IMG/VR virus record: IMGVR_UViG_3300023096_000002
Location: 1 to 64,000 of that record
Length of the DNA: 64,000 nucleotides
Strand: one strand, 5' to 3'
DNA from: a virus
Shown: positions 41,261 through 49,134 of the stretch, one piece after another
Position numbering within the stretch: position 1 is the first letter of the stretch
Layout: the number at the start of each line of letters is the position of its first letter
Notes under the pieces: generated by a model
Database searches by the model: none
What the model was told of the DNA's origin: nothing
Seen by the model: the letters and a program-made list of their open reading frames with translations, nothing else
Made by a program: the position numbers and the translations under genes

Positions 41261-41396
41261 GGACCGGTCATTGGACCGGTCGTTCAACCAAGCCGGTCAT
41301 TGGACCGGTCATCATATCGGACCGGTCACTCCGAGGAAGCTGGACCGGTCGTCGCTGGGACCTTTCTACCCCACCGGTCATAATCCCGACCGGTCA
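41261..41396. repeat. Array of eight ACCGGTC-type repeats
   Basis: Copies of (G)GACCGGTC(A/G) start at 41261, 41273, 41302, 41319 and 41342, with close variants at 41290, 41371 and 41387. The first five spacings are 12, 17, 12, 17 and 23. ACCGGT is a palindrome, so each is a possible dimer site. The array lies upstream of the 61-residue gene and overlaps the 3' end of the gene at 41326-41853. Confidence 0.8.
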
Positions 41397-41853
41397 CCGC
41401 CCAAAAATCCTCGTAATTTTTTGGGCTCTTTTTCATTAGCTCATTTTCATAATTGACGATGTCATTGAGGCATGCCGTGGCGTTATCAAGGATGCGCTCA
41501 TGTCCATCTATGTCACGCCAAACGTGAGCCGTGAAGAACCCGCCATTGTCTCGGCTGTCACCCTGACGAGTACTCATATGAATAGCATACTCTTCACGAG
41601 TGCGCGGCTTCCGTGGGAAAATCTGTTCTTCGACGACCGGACCATTCTTAGCGAAGAACTCCGCACGGACATTCCCCTGCTTGTCGTCATCCTTGAACAC
41701 CAGCTCTACGACGTACTTTGTGTTCTTGTCAAGCACCAGTTCATTGTAGTGCGCATCGGCCAGCTTTTCCGCATAGCTGCCGGTGATCACGGTGTTCGTG
41801 GTATTGCCATAGTTGTTCACGCTGACAACGCTGTATCGGATTTTAAGTGTCAT
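41326..41853 (-). CDS. Hypothetical protein
   Basis: 175 residues. First part beta-rich (KIRYSVVSVNNYGNTTNTVI, KYVVELVFKDDDKQGN), end basic. Its last 25 codons are built from the repeat array. Start overlaps the upstream stop by 11 nt. Confidence 0.7.
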   Translation of the reverse strand: MTLKIRYSVVSVNNYGNTTNTVITGSYAEKLADAHYNELVLDKNTKYVVELVFKDDDKQGNVRAEFFAKNGPVVEEQIFPRKPRTREEYAIHMSTRQGDSRDNGGFFTAHVWRDIDGHERILDNATACLNDIVNYENELMKKSPKNYEDFWAVTGRDYDRWGRKVPATTGPASSE

Positions 41854-42103
41854 TCTTCTTCAACTCCTCTGCGCACTGTTCTCTGGTCGGGAAGACAACG
41901 CCCTCGCCGAACCGCCATTCAAAAATGCAGCAATCACCGCTGTCGGTGATCATAACCTTGCTGACCATGCCGCACTGCCCGCCGACGCTCTCGGTGATCC
42001 GCTTGGCTTCCTTCACGCACTTTTCCGCTTCGTCGTTGCGCAGCTCATATTCATAGTGCTCGCCGTACCAAACGACGAGATTGCATGGTCCGAGTGTGCT
42101 CAT
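41843..42103 (-). CDS. Hypothetical protein with cysteine pairs
   Basis: 86 residues from ATG 42103, one base after the upstream stop. Acidic, with six cysteines (GPCN, KCV, QCG, DCCIFEW, QCAEE). Possibly metal-binding. Unknown function. Confidence 0.65.
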   Translation of the reverse strand: MSTLGPCNLVVWYGEHYEYELRNDEAEKCVKEAKRITESVGGQCGMVSKVMITDSGDCCIFEWRFGEGVVFPTREQCAEELKKNDT

Positions 42104-42104
42104 T

Positions 42105-42311
42105 TCAATATTCCCACTTTCCACCATCATCGCCGTCGATATCTTCATCAGCGTGATAGTTCGAGTCCGTTAAAACTTCCGGCCGGTACTTCGCCATTTC
42201 GGTGTCATGGCAAACGTCACAGGACCGGCACAATTCAATGCCGCGTGCATCATAGTTCCAGGAGGACTCCTGACCGCTACCGCATGGGCATGGATGACTA
42301 CGATAACCCAT
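42105..42311 (-). CDS. Zinc-ribbon-like small protein
   Basis: 68 residues; AAGGAGA precedes ATG 42311. CPCGSGQESSWNYDARGIELCRSCDVCH provides a C-x-C...C-x2-C-x2-C pattern, then KYRPEVLTD. This layout is common in phage small proteins of unknown function. Acidic tail. Confidence 0.75.
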   Translation of the reverse strand: MGYRSHPCPCGSGQESSWNYDARGIELCRSCDVCHDTEMAKYRPEVLTDSNYHADEDIDGDDGGKWEY

Positions 42312-42312
42312 A

Positions 42313-42552
42313 TCAATTCTCCTTGGGCAAGTCGTTGCGATCAAAGGCAATCTTCTCGCCTTTAACCATGATCACCAGAGGCACCGGAGACCACTTCTTC
42401 GGGTTCGTGCTGCCGTTCTGTTCGAGCTGCGTCCAGTCCTCGTAAATGCGCCGGTAGCAGGTCTCGCCCTCACGCTTTACAAGGTATGCACTTTCAACCC
42501 TGCCGTACACCATACGACGACCGCGCTGTGGGCTTTTCTTGAGGAACTTCAT
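42313..42552 (-). CDS. Hypothetical protein
   Basis: 79 residues from ATG 42552 (AAGGGG upstream). Basic N-terminus, then beta-rich (VESAYLVKREGETCYRRIYEDW). It is the first gene after a terminator and carries the TATATT..GGGAGCA promoter-like motif upstream. Confidence 0.65.
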   Translation of the reverse strand: MKFLKKSPQRGRRMVYGRVESAYLVKREGETCYRRIYEDWTQLEQNGSTNPKKWSPVPLVIMVKGEKIAFDRNDLPKEN

Positions 42553-42573
42553 TGCCTTAACCCCTTGTGGAAC

Positions 42574-42588
42574 TGCTCCCACAATATA
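42574..42588 (-). promoter_or_regulatory. TATATT-GT-GGGAGCA promoter-like motif
   Basis: Minus strand. A -10-like TATATT followed by GTGGGAGCA, similar to motifs at 52711-52724 (minus) and 35462-35474 (plus). No good -35 at standard spacing, so it may be a phage-type or extended element. Confidence 0.35.
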
Positions 42589-42590
42589 GG

Positions 42591-42622
42591 AAACCCCGGA
42601 CAATGCAATGCACGATCCGGGG
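42591..42622 (-). terminator. Terminator hairpin
   Basis: CCCCGGA (42594-42600) pairs with TCCGGGG (42616-42622), then TTTCC on the minus strand. Ends the gene cluster to its right. Confidence 0.55.
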
Positions 42623-42633
42623 AGTGTTGAGGG

Positions 42634-43035
42634 TTAGCGCGGGTTCTTTGGATGCCCTATCGGATACAGCTCAGTGTCATCCGGATTGGGGTCGACGAAC
42701 CGTCTCCCAGCCAGCCCTTGAGCTATGAGATGCTTTTCCAGTGGCAATGGCGGCGTCATACCGCCCTCCATCATCTTCTGCCAGCCGCCGATCGCTTCGT
42801 TGCTGTTTTCACCGTAGATGTATTCAATAACCTTACGATAAAGTTCCGGCTCAGGTTCTAGCTGCGGACTGGGATAGACGCCATAGAACGCCATGCCGAT
42901 CCGCTCGATCATGCCAGCCTCACCAGTGAGCAGGGCAGCGACGACGCGTGCTCCAAGCTCAGCGGTTTCACCTTTCATATCATGCAACGCATCGAACAAT
43001 TTTGTTGCGTCAACTTCAAAGGTGACCTTATGCAT
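42634..43035 (-). CDS. Hypothetical protein
   Basis: 133 residues from ATG 43035, overlapping the upstream stop by 8 nt; GGAG upstream. Helical N-terminus (KVTFEVDATKLFDALHDMKGETAELG) and a Pro-rich end. No known family. Confidence 0.7.
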   Translation of the reverse strand: MHKVTFEVDATKLFDALHDMKGETAELGARVVAALLTGEAGMIERIGMAFYGVYPSPQLEPEPELYRKVIEYIYGENSNEAIGGWQKMMEGGMTPPLPLEKHLIAQGLAGRRFVDPNPDDTELYPIGHPKNPR

Positions 43036-43720
43036 CGCCGCGCTCCAATGCTGCATAGTAGACCTTGCCCTGAACTTCCGCAGCCGCTGGAGTTTCGAAC
43101 GGTCCATTGCGCTTGCCGCTATCGTCGATCCAATACCAGCCGTCAGAGCCTAGCTCGATCAGATCAGCAAAGCCCTGCTCCGGCTCCAGCTTGACAGGTA
43201 TCGGATTTATCCGCAAGTGATCCAGGTTCGGCAATGTCTTATCCGGATCAGTAGTGATTGACTTGGTGAGCTGATCATAAACCAACTCACGCTTTTTGGC
43301 GATGATCTCATGCACCAAATCCACGATGCTGGCGATCTCCTCTTCGCCGTCCGCGATGCTGACACCGCCGCCATCCCGGCTCAGGCGATCGACGAGCGGA
43401 TAATAACCCTGCTGATCCGGGTCCATCATATTGGATAATTCATGTGTCCGCAGAGCGTCAAAAATTTCCCGCCACAAAGGTGTCGCATTTGACCGGAAGT
43501 TTTCCTGCAGGGCGTTGTCACTGATCGGGCGTGGCTTCTTCGGCTCCAGCCTCCGCTCCACCTGATCAAGGATCGCCTGCATATCGCTCAGATCGCTCAT
43601 GCCCAAAGGATGGAAGATTTGCAGCATCATGTTCGGGCCGACCGTATACGGATGAGTACCCTCCTTCTTCCGCTGGTATTCCACTCCAAGGTCAAACGCC
43701 TTGCATTCATCGTTCGTCAT
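43028..43720 (-). CDS. Hypothetical protein
   Basis: 230 residues from ATG 43720 (GGGAAAA upstream). Mostly helical and acidic, ending in a small W-rich domain (GSDGWYWIDDSGKRNGPFETPAAAE) that resembles a GYF/GNxGPF-type display module. Function unknown. Confidence 0.7.
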   Translation of the reverse strand: MTNDECKAFDLGVEYQRKKEGTHPYTVGPNMMLQIFHPLGMSDLSDMQAILDQVERRLEPKKPRPISDNALQENFRSNATPLWREIFDALRTHELSNMMDPDQQGYYPLVDRLSRDGGGVSIADGEEEIASIVDLVHEIIAKKRELVYDQLTKSITTDPDKTLPNLDHLRINPIPVKLEPEQGFADLIELGSDGWYWIDDSGKRNGPFETPAAAEVQGKVYYAALERGDA

Positions 43721-43730
43721 CTTTTTCCCG

Positions 43731-43976
43731 TCACGTTGTAACACGGTAAGTCCTTTCGTACATATCCTTGAAGTCAGGGTATTCTGCTTCAATCTTCGCA
43801 AGCACTTCAAGCCGAGCCCTCCGCATATAATCACGGACAGGGCTCGGTTTACTTTCCGCAGTCGCCGCCTGCATCCGCTTGGTGATATAATACTTCCGCC
43901 AAGCGTTATCGCGCTGCTCATTGTTTTTGGTGTCGCGCTCCTTGAGGTACGCGTCCACCATTTCTTTATCGTCCAT
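43731..43976 (-). CDS. Small basic helical protein (paralogue A)
   Basis: 81 residues from ATG 43976. Basic and helical. The C-terminus IEAEYPDFKDMYERTYR resembles MEAEFPEFKRIYDEMERIR of the gene upstream, so the two are probably diverged duplicates. Confidence 0.65.
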   Translation of the reverse strand: MDDKEMVDAYLKERDTKNNEQRDNAWRKYYITKRMQAATAESKPSPVRDYMRRARLEVLAKIEAEYPDFKDMYERTYRVTT

Positions 43977-44190
43977 TCCGGATACGCTCCATTTCATCGT
44001 AAATGCGCTTGAACTCCGGAAACTCCGCTTCCATAGCCTCAGCGCGCCGCAGATAGGACGCTTGGCTCATGGCAGTGAACTCAGGCGTCCAGGATGAATT
44101 ACCGACTTTCATACGGAACCTGAACCGTCGATAATTCCGAAAGGCCGCTTGTTTCAGCTTCAAGCTGTCATCTTCATCGGACACCGTCAT
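43966..44190 (-). CDS. Small basic helical protein (paralogue B)
   Basis: 74 residues, ATG overlapping the upstream stop by 17 nt. Arg/Phe-rich (FRNYRRFRFRMKVG). Shares its C-terminal helix pattern with paralogue A. Unknown function. Confidence 0.65.
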   Translation of the reverse strand: MTVSDEDDSLKLKQAAFRNYRRFRFRMKVGNSSWTPEFTAMSQASYLRRAEAMEAEFPEFKRIYDEMERIRNGR

Positions 44191-44566
44191 ACCCCTCCGG
44201 ATAGGGAATGCAACGAATGGTCACATCGGCAATGCCGCGCTCCACATCGCGCTCCGTCAACAGTCTGGCGTCAGCGTGCGCCTTCGCCTTGGACCACGAT
44301 TTAAGGTCGCTGGTAACGTTCCATTCACCCTTGCGAGTGAACACGCAAACCCAAACGCCTTGATCCCAATGCGCTGGTCTTGCACCTTCCTCCATAGGAA
44401 CCTCAATCACGGTCGGCCACTTCACATGCCGCTGATCGTGCTCCTTGAACCGCTCCACAAAGCGCATGATCTCGTGCTCGTGGTTGAAGCAGCTCACAAA
44501 GCTCCAGTCGCCATACTGTTCATACATGACCGCCTTAAAGGTCGTGCCGTTTCCCCCAAGGACCAT
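44174..44566 (-). CDS. Hypothetical protein
   Basis: 130 residues from ATG 44566, three bases after the upstream stop. Alternating beta strands (FKAVMYEQYGDWSFVSCFNHE) and a C-terminal IRCIPYPEG. No domain recognised. Confidence 0.7.
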   Translation of the reverse strand: MVLGGNGTTFKAVMYEQYGDWSFVSCFNHEHEIMRFVERFKEHDQRHVKWPTVIEVPMEEGARPAHWDQGVWVCVFTRKGEWNVTSDLKSWSKAKAHADARLLTERDVERGIADVTIRCIPYPEGYDGVR

Positions 44567-44568
44567 GA

Positions 44569-44775
44569 TCAAAACTCCGTTATAAGGAAGGGCCAATCAA
44601 CTTCCATGAACACGTTGCTCATGACAGTGCCGCCCGGAACATAGGCATAAATCTTATCATCGCGGCAAACCAAGTGATGATTGATTATATCAATAGAAAT
44701 CCCACCTTCTGCGTGGAGCTCGCCGCCCTTGCCTAGCAGGCGAACGTGAATAGTCTTCTTCGTTACTTCGACCAC
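44569..44775 (-). CDS. Small beta-rich protein, GTG start
   Basis: 68 residues from GTG 44775, with AGGGG six bases upstream. A start at ATG 44883 would add a Cys/Arg-rich tail that looks unnatural and overlap the upstream gene by 32 nt. Sequence is beta-rich (KTIHVRLLGKGGELHAEGGISIDI). Confidence 0.6.
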   Translation of the reverse strand: MVEVTKKTIHVRLLGKGGELHAEGGISIDIINHHLVCRDDKIYAYVPGGTVMSNVFMEVDWPFLITEF

Positions 44776-44851
44776 GATAATCCCCTTTTCTGTCAGTTGT
44801 AGAACCGACGCCGTGCCGCGCTGCCGTGCTTGGCTCAGGCGGCGTGTACTC

Positions 44852-45097
44852 TTACAAGTGCATACTACGGAACAATTTGGCATTATACAACCTCAACTCC
44901 TCCATATGCGTCATCCAATAATGTACGGACCATGAAGCCTCAGAAGCCAAGTCCCAACCGAGGTATGAGATATCCGCAGCCTCGTCGAACCAGACACAAT
45001 CACCGCCCATGATCTCCTGCTTGGTGACGAAGCTCAGTCCCTGCCGGTATTCAAAAACCGGTTCCGTCCGCGCCATCAAATTGACCAGTCCAGTCAT
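44852..45097 (-). CDS. Hypothetical Trp-rich protein
   Basis: 81 residues from ATG 45097, in a TAATG overlap with the upstream stop. GGDCVWFDEAADISYLGWDLASEASWSVHYWMTHMEELRLYN is aromatic-rich. An in-frame ATG at 45259 with its own GGAG would read through the upstream gene; the coupled start is preferred. Confidence 0.6.
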   Translation of the reverse strand: MTGLVNLMARTEPVFEYRQGLSFVTKQEIMGGDCVWFDEAADISYLGWDLASEASWSVHYWMTHMEELRLYNAKLFRSMHL

Positions 45098-45333
45098 TAC
45101 TTTTTGGGCCGTCCAATTCCATCTTTCGGCTTCATATGGACGCCAACTCTGAACCTCAGCCGACCGCGAGGAGTACCCTTCCGGAAGCTTCTGATGTATC
45201 CGTCTTTGACGACCCACACTGTCAAGTTCGAAGGAAAGCCAACGCCTTTCGTTTTCCATATTATCTCCATCTGCTCCTTCAAACTAAGTGGCGGCAAACG
45301 TCTACGCCAACGGACGTAAATGCGGCCCGCCAC
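45097..45333 (-). CDS. Small basic protein
   Basis: 78 residues from GTG 45333, or 57 from ATG 45270, where AAGGAG is only three bases upstream. Basic end (KPKDGIGRPKK) and a beta-like core (NLTVWVVKDGYIRSFRKG) suggest nucleic-acid or ribosome contact. Start uncertain. Confidence 0.55.
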   Translation of the reverse strand: MAGRIYVRWRRRLPPLSLKEQMEIIWKTKGVGFPSNLTVWVVKDGYIRSFRKGTPRGRLRFRVGVHMKPKDGIGRPKK

Positions 45334-45336
45334 GCG

Positions 45337-45684
45337 CTACAGCTCGTAGTAGGCGGGCAAGTACCGGCTACGGCCATGATAGCTGTGTATGGCCGTGTGC
45401 AACGGTCCTAGCACTGGTGCAGGGGCTGCTGGTGCCGTTGGCTTGCCCGCATAGGCTGGACCCTTTTTCTTGGTAGGCCATGCACGTTTATTGACTTTGA
45501 CTGGCACATCATAATGATGTATCATCATGCGGAGCTGACCTTCCGTATGCGCCGGGAATTCAACCCGCACAACCTCAAGAAGCTCAATCGCCGTAAGGTG
45601 AGTGTTCGCTCTAGCGATCGCGAGGATGCGCTGGTTCTTGATGCTCTTCGGCTGCAGATGCCGGAACCTACCTCGACCGCTCAT
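45337..45684 (-). CDS. Basic protein, possible DNA-binding
   Basis: 115 residues from ATG 45684 in an ATGA overlap. Residues about 10-50 (SIKNQRILAIARANTHLTAIELLEVVRVEFPAHTEGQLRMMIHHYDV) look like a small helical HTH. The Pro/Ala/Lys linker and Tyr-rich end follow. Confidence 0.6.
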   Translation of the reverse strand: MSGRGRFRHLQPKSIKNQRILAIARANTHLTAIELLEVVRVEFPAHTEGQLRMMIHHYDVPVKVNKRAWPTKKKGPAYAGKPTAPAAPAPVLGPLHTAIHSYHGRSRYLPAYYEL

Positions 45685-46346
45685 CGGGTCACCATCGCGC
45701 CGATAGTGCAAGCGACGCTCAGAGCGCTGAAGAACACCGAAGTCAGAATGAGCAGGATGGTGCGATCGTTGGCGGCGCGGAACCATTCCTTGAAACGCTC
45801 GGTGACCCCCTTTTCATTTGGCAGGATGACGATCTTACGCCCCTCCTCCATCGCCACTATCTGTTCCCGCTGGATCGACCGCTTGCTTTCCAGCACCTTG
45901 AGAACTTGCTCGTCGCCTGTCCCTATCACTTCGATGATCTGTATTGGCACTCCGCCTTCAGCGCGGTAAAACCGGTTCAGCGTATCCTTCTGCATCGGAG
46001 TGACTGGCCTACGCCAACGGTTATCGTTCAGCCAGTTTTCAATATGCACCAGCTTCAGATAATTGGCAGCGACGTTGCCTTCATCACGCGGCAGGTTCGC
46101 ACCGAACTGGATTGCCGGAACAATGCGATCGAGGAGCTCCTGCCAGCCGTATCCGTCGCCAGCGTATTCTTCCAGCCCGAGCTCACGGTCCAACATGCCG
46201 GAGTGCAGGCACTCTACCTCAACTTCCCAATCGACGATCGGGTCCGGATGATGCCCAAAACGGTAGAGCGTTTTTGGGTCAATCACCGACTCACTGCTCT
46301 GGCGAGCACCTGCCATGAAGTCTTTCATCTCATCATCAAATGTCAT
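45681..46346 (-). CDS. Hypothetical tail-anchored membrane protein
   Basis: 221 residues from ATG 46346 (AAGGGG upstream). A large acidic cytosolic part ends in one membrane helix (about 196-216, ILLILTSVFFSALSVACTI). The C-terminal anchor suggests an inner-membrane early protein, perhaps in host takeover or exclusion. Confidence 0.65.
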   Translation of the reverse strand: MTFDDEMKDFMAGARQSSESVIDPKTLYRFGHHPDPIVDWEVEVECLHSGMLDRELGLEEYAGDGYGWQELLDRIVPAIQFGANLPRDEGNVAANYLKLVHIENWLNDNRWRRPVTPMQKDTLNRFYRAEGGVPIQIIEVIGTGDEQVLKVLESKRSIQREQIVAMEEGRKIVILPNEKGVTERFKEWFRAANDRTILLILTSVFFSALSVACTIGAMVTR

Positions 46347-46731
46347 AAGAATACTTCCCCTTGAAATAATAGGGACCGCTAATGATCCCTGTGATGTTGA
46401 TAATATCATGCACATCAAGGACGCCCTTATCATAGAGCGTCCTCAACAGTTTCTTGTTCATGAGCGAGGCGGTGATATGCGTGAACATATCCTCCTCAGT
46501 CCAACGATAGGGCCAGCCGTTCGCCGCCTCAAAGCGTAGGAAATCTTCTTCAATTTCCATGACAGGCTCTTCAGATTTGACAATCACCGTCCGCATAATT
46601 GGATTATACTTATTCAGGAAGCTCTGAGCCTCCTTCAACAATGTGTTAGCTTCCGCAGGGGTCGCCAGCTTCAAAATCTGGAAGCATAGCTCTCTGATGA
46701 TAGGAACGGCTTCCTCAAGCTCTCTGGCCAT
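46336..46731 (-). CDS. Hypothetical protein
   Basis: 131 residues from ATG 46731, overlapping the upstream stop by 17 nt. Helical N-terminal half (ARELEEAVPIIRELCFQILKLATPAEANTLLKEAQSF), then MNKKLLRTLYDKGVLDVHDIINITG, which resembles small winged-helix-like folds. Confidence 0.65.
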   Translation of the reverse strand: MARELEEAVPIIRELCFQILKLATPAEANTLLKEAQSFLNKYNPIMRTVIVKSEEPVMEIEEDFLRFEAANGWPYRWTEEDMFTHITASLMNKKLLRTLYDKGVLDVHDIINITGIISGPYYFKGKYSYDI

Positions 46732-46903
46732 CTTCAGCCTCCACTTGATCAAGCTCAAGGTCCGAGATGCAGCCAGTGCGATCCCAGACCACCGAAACCC
46801 CCGGCACGCCCTTTTCAGTGGCGTACAGTTCATCAATGCTGCCAACCCATGTCTTGTCAGACTTGAGCTGAACGCGATCTCCGTCTTCAAGCTCTTTGCT
46901 CAT
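46715..46903 (-). CDS. Small SH3/KOW-like protein
   Basis: 62 residues from ATG 46903, with AGGAGG nine bases upstream. GDRVQLKSDKTWVGSIDEL ... GVSVVWDRTGCISDLELDQVE has the strand order of SH3-like barrels found in many tiny phage proteins. Role unknown. Confidence 0.65.
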   Translation of the reverse strand: MSKELEDGDRVQLKSDKTWVGSIDELYATEKGVPGVSVVWDRTGCISDLELDQVEAEDGQRA

Positions 46904-47069
46904 CGGCCCACCTCCTGCGGATCGTGGTCGTAATACGATCGATCCAGTTTGCAAATTCCCATTCCGTCATCTTTTCGACGCCTTTAATATGCGCGTCAAG
47001 GAAAATGCCACCGCCACCGAGCTCTTCCTGCGTCTCCAGGATCGCGTTCAAATACTGGCGCTTATTCAA
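46887..47069 (-). CDS. Small hypothetical protein, TTG start
   Basis: 60 residues from TTG 47069, with GGAGG seven bases upstream deciding the start. Helical, Trp-containing (KMTEWEFANWIDRITTTIRRRW). Overlaps both neighbours. Confidence 0.6.
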   Translation of the reverse strand: MNKRQYLNAILETQEELGGGGIFLDAHIKGVEKMTEWEFANWIDRITTTIRRRWADEQRA

Positions 47070-47454
47070 CGGACTTCCTCCGCAGCTCGTCGCGCTCCTC
47101 GGTAGTATCCGGATCGCGTGTGCAGAGATTGTTCGGGACCAAGAACGGGCGATCTGGATGCGCGTCATACTCGCTGACTATGAACCACTTGTCATGAATG
47201 CCCATAACGCGACCCCACCCTGCCGAGCGACCGTAGTGACCATCCCAATGGATGATATCGTTCGTGACGATAAGGTGACTGCTCACTTCAACCGACAGCT
47301 CGGGAGCGTTTACGGCGACTGTGACCAATGGCTTTTCACCATACCGCCCCTTGAGCACGACGACGCCAGCTTCATCCATTGCCTGATGAACCGTGAAGCT
47401 CAAGCGAACGACTTCGCCTTTGCGCACTTGGTTCATTTTCATTTTAGTATTCAC
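47062..47454 (-). CDS. Hypothetical SH3-like protein
   Basis: 130 residues from GTG 47454 (AGGGG eight bases upstream); TTG 47460 and ATG 47442 are alternatives. Beta-rich with WGRVMGIHDKWFIVSEYDAHPDRPFLVPNNL. No catalytic motif. Confidence 0.6.
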   Translation of the reverse strand: MNTKMKMNQVRKGEVVRLSFTVHQAMDEAGVVVLKGRYGEKPLVTVAVNAPELSVEVSSHLIVTNDIIHWDGHYGRSAGWGRVMGIHDKWFIVSEYDAHPDRPFLVPNNLCTRDPDTTEERDELRRKSVE

Positions 47455-47456
47455 AG

Positions 47457-47756
47457 TCAATTCCCCTTTACCATTGCAGCGATTTCATCGTACAGCGCGA
47501 TCCGCTCAAAGTGCAAAGTGCGGATCGTATCGTCGTCCATGTCTTTCAACTTGTCAGCCCACATTTCCGCTTCTTCGCCGAACATTGCGAGGTCATTTTC
47601 GCTCTCGCAATACTGTTCACAGAAATAATATGTCGCTTCCGACACAATCTTCGGCGGCGTCTGGAGCAATCTCAACAGAACGCCAGTGTCAAGGCCGAGG
47701 CCGGAATTGGTGCATGCGAACATGCCAGCGAGAATTGTTTTGTTGAGCGGTGCCAT
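47457..47756 (-). CDS. Hypothetical acidic protein
   Basis: 99 residues from ATG 47756 in a TGATG overlap. Acidic and helical with ENDLAMFGEEAEMWADKLKDMDDDTIRTLHFER. Early-type phage protein of unknown role. Confidence 0.65.
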   Translation of the reverse strand: MAPLNKTILAGMFACTNSGLGLDTGVLLRLLQTPPKIVSEATYYFCEQYCESENDLAMFGEEAEMWADKLKDMDDDTIRTLHFERIALYDEIAAMVKGN

Positions 47757-47986
47757 CACACAGCCCTCCGTGCGATCTCAGCTTCGATCATGATGAGCAG
47801 CTGACGGGTTGCGATGACTGCACGCGCCTCAGTCATCTTGAGATTGCGAGTGCGCTTGCCGAGGAACTTTGCCGCTTGGCTGGTCTCATCGCTATCTGCG
47901 AGCAGGCGCCTGGAACGATCCAGGACGGTGGTCAGCTCAGTGATGCTCATAGCGCGGATGCGCATTTCAGGTGTAGAGGCGTTCAT
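47756..47986 (-). CDS. Hypothetical helical protein
   Basis: 76 residues; ATG in an ATGA overlap. Entirely helical and basic (RRLLADSDETSQAAKFLGKRTRNLKM). Unknown function. Confidence 0.65.
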   Translation of the reverse strand: MNASTPEMRIRAMSITELTTVLDRSRRLLADSDETSQAAKFLGKRTRNLKMTEARAVIATRQLLIMIEAEIARRAV

Positions 47987-48177
47987 TGTTCAAGCTCCCG
48001 TGCAGCGCTGTTCGCCATCATGGCAATCAGCTCATCAACTTTTGCAAGACTAAAGCCGGGCTTGAAAGTCATGGTGCGACTGACGCGACCATTATCGAAG
48101 CTGAACTCAAAGCGGCCACCATTCTTGGACAAATCCTGAATGATAGCCTCCATTGTTTTCACGTAATCTCGCTTCAT
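47983..48177 (-). CDS. Hypothetical small protein
   Basis: 64 residues with AAGGGG six bases before the ATG. GGRFEFSFDNGRVSRTMTFKPGFSLAKVDELI shows two strands followed by a helix. First gene after a stem-loop gap. Confidence 0.65.
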   Translation of the reverse strand: MKRDYVKTMEAIIQDLSKNGGRFEFSFDNGRVSRTMTFKPGFSLAKVDELIAMMANSAARELEQ

Positions 48178-48198
48178 TGCAAACCCCTTTGCGTTGTA

Positions 48199-48229
48199 GT
48201 CCAGGAGCCAACCTTAACAGCTCCTGGAC
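48199..48229 (-). terminator. Stem-loop, possible terminator
   Basis: GTCCAGGAGC (48199-48208) pairs perfectly with GCTCCTGGAC (48220-48229). The U-run is missing, so termination may be weak. Confidence 0.45.
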
Positions 48230-48242
48230 CTATTACAAGGAC

Positions 48243-48770
48243 TTATACTTCAACTCCTGGAATACCTTCCAGGTCCCTGTGACCTTCAACAACTTCGTCT
48301 TCGTCCACCTGCACGCTGACCCGCACAAGGTCAGTCCCCAACACTTCATCTTCCCGGAGCTGCGGCGCAAGGTCAATCTGCGGCGTATTGTCCGTCTGGA
48401 TTTGCACCAACTGTTTCGGTTCAAACTGCTCCGGACCTTCGTTCGCCTGAAACTGGACGGTGAAGTGCAGCCAATGCCAGCCCGCGCTCGCATAGCTCGG
48501 GGTATGTCGAATGAACCGTCCGCGTACAAGCCCGCGCGGCGCTGGCGTCCGTAGCTTACCAAAGCCATCGGTGTACTGCGGCGGCTGATAGCAGACTATG
48601 ATTTCCATTTCTGGCTCATAGTTGGCAGGGTCCCACATTTTGCTGGAATGCACGCGACCTTGAAGCTGCGGCACGCCATTGCTCTCAAGATAGTTCCAGT
48701 CAATATGCAGACGGTCAGCGGCTTCCACTGCGCTGACGAAGATGAATTTCATTCGTTCAATAGTTTTCAT
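48243..48770 (-). CDS. Hypothetical protein
   Basis: 175 residues. Beta-rich first part with W and Y (GWHWLHFTVQFQANEG) and a very acidic C-terminus (REDEVLGTDLVRVSVQVDEDEVVEG). Coupled to the small upstream gene by an ATGA-type overlap. Confidence 0.7.
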   Translation of the reverse strand: MKTIERMKFIFVSAVEAADRLHIDWNYLESNGVPQLQGRVHSSKMWDPANYEPEMEIIVCYQPPQYTDGFGKLRTPAPRGLVRGRFIRHTPSYASAGWHWLHFTVQFQANEGPEQFEPKQLVQIQTDNTPQIDLAPQLREDEVLGTDLVRVSVQVDEDEVVEGHRDLEGIPGVEV

Positions 48771-48919
48771 TGGACCTCATCCTTGTTCTTTTCAAAGTAT
48801 TCCTTGAGCTTCAAGAACACCGAGCGCTCAAGATAAATCTGACTACGGCCAGTCGTCAGCTTGACTTGGAAACTTTCAATTTCCGCATAAACGCCATCGC
48901 CGAGATATTCCTTGTTCAT
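48767..48919 (-). CDS. Small conserved-type phage protein (50 aa)
   Basis: The ATG at 48919 and the stop at 48767 both lie in overlaps with neighbours (ATGA, AATGA). YLGDGVYAEIESFQVKLTT followed by IYLERSVFLKLKEYFEK matches the layout of a tiny protein often found in phage early regions (LGDGVYA...L....Y..L..Y). Function unknown. Confidence 0.65.
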   Translation of the reverse strand: MNKEYLGDGVYAEIESFQVKLTTGRSQIYLERSVFLKLKEYFEKNKDEVQ

Positions 48920-49134
48920 AAATCCAACCCCTCTATCTTCCCTTTGTTGACCATCTCCATTGTCAGTTCATGACCGTGCGTTAGTCCACTGATGTAGACT
49001 GCCAGCACCGCTCCGTTCAAGCCAGCTCCCGGTCTACGCAGCAATGCATCACGGATGATGTCCTGCGCGATACCGCCCAAAACGGTCTTTTGTTTTTGGG
49101 TCAATTTGATATCGCGCAGGGCGTTTTTGAGCAT
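48916..49134 (-). CDS. Hypothetical small protein
   Basis: 72 residues, helical (LTQKQKTVLGGIAQDIIRDALLRRPGAGLNG). ATG overlaps the upstream stop (TAATG). Confidence 0.65.
   Translation of the reverse strand: MLKNALRDIKLTQKQKTVLGGIAQDIIRDALLRRPGAGLNGAVLAVYISGLTHGHELTMEMVNKGKIEGLDL

Noticed and set aside
41261-41396. CRISPR array
   Set aside because: Repeats are 10 bp with 2-19 bp between them, too short for CRISPR repeats and spacers, and no cas genes are near.
44775-44883. ATG 44883 as start of the small beta-rich gene
   Set aside because: The added residues are Cys/Arg-rich and overlap the previous gene, while GTG 44775 has a good ribosome site.
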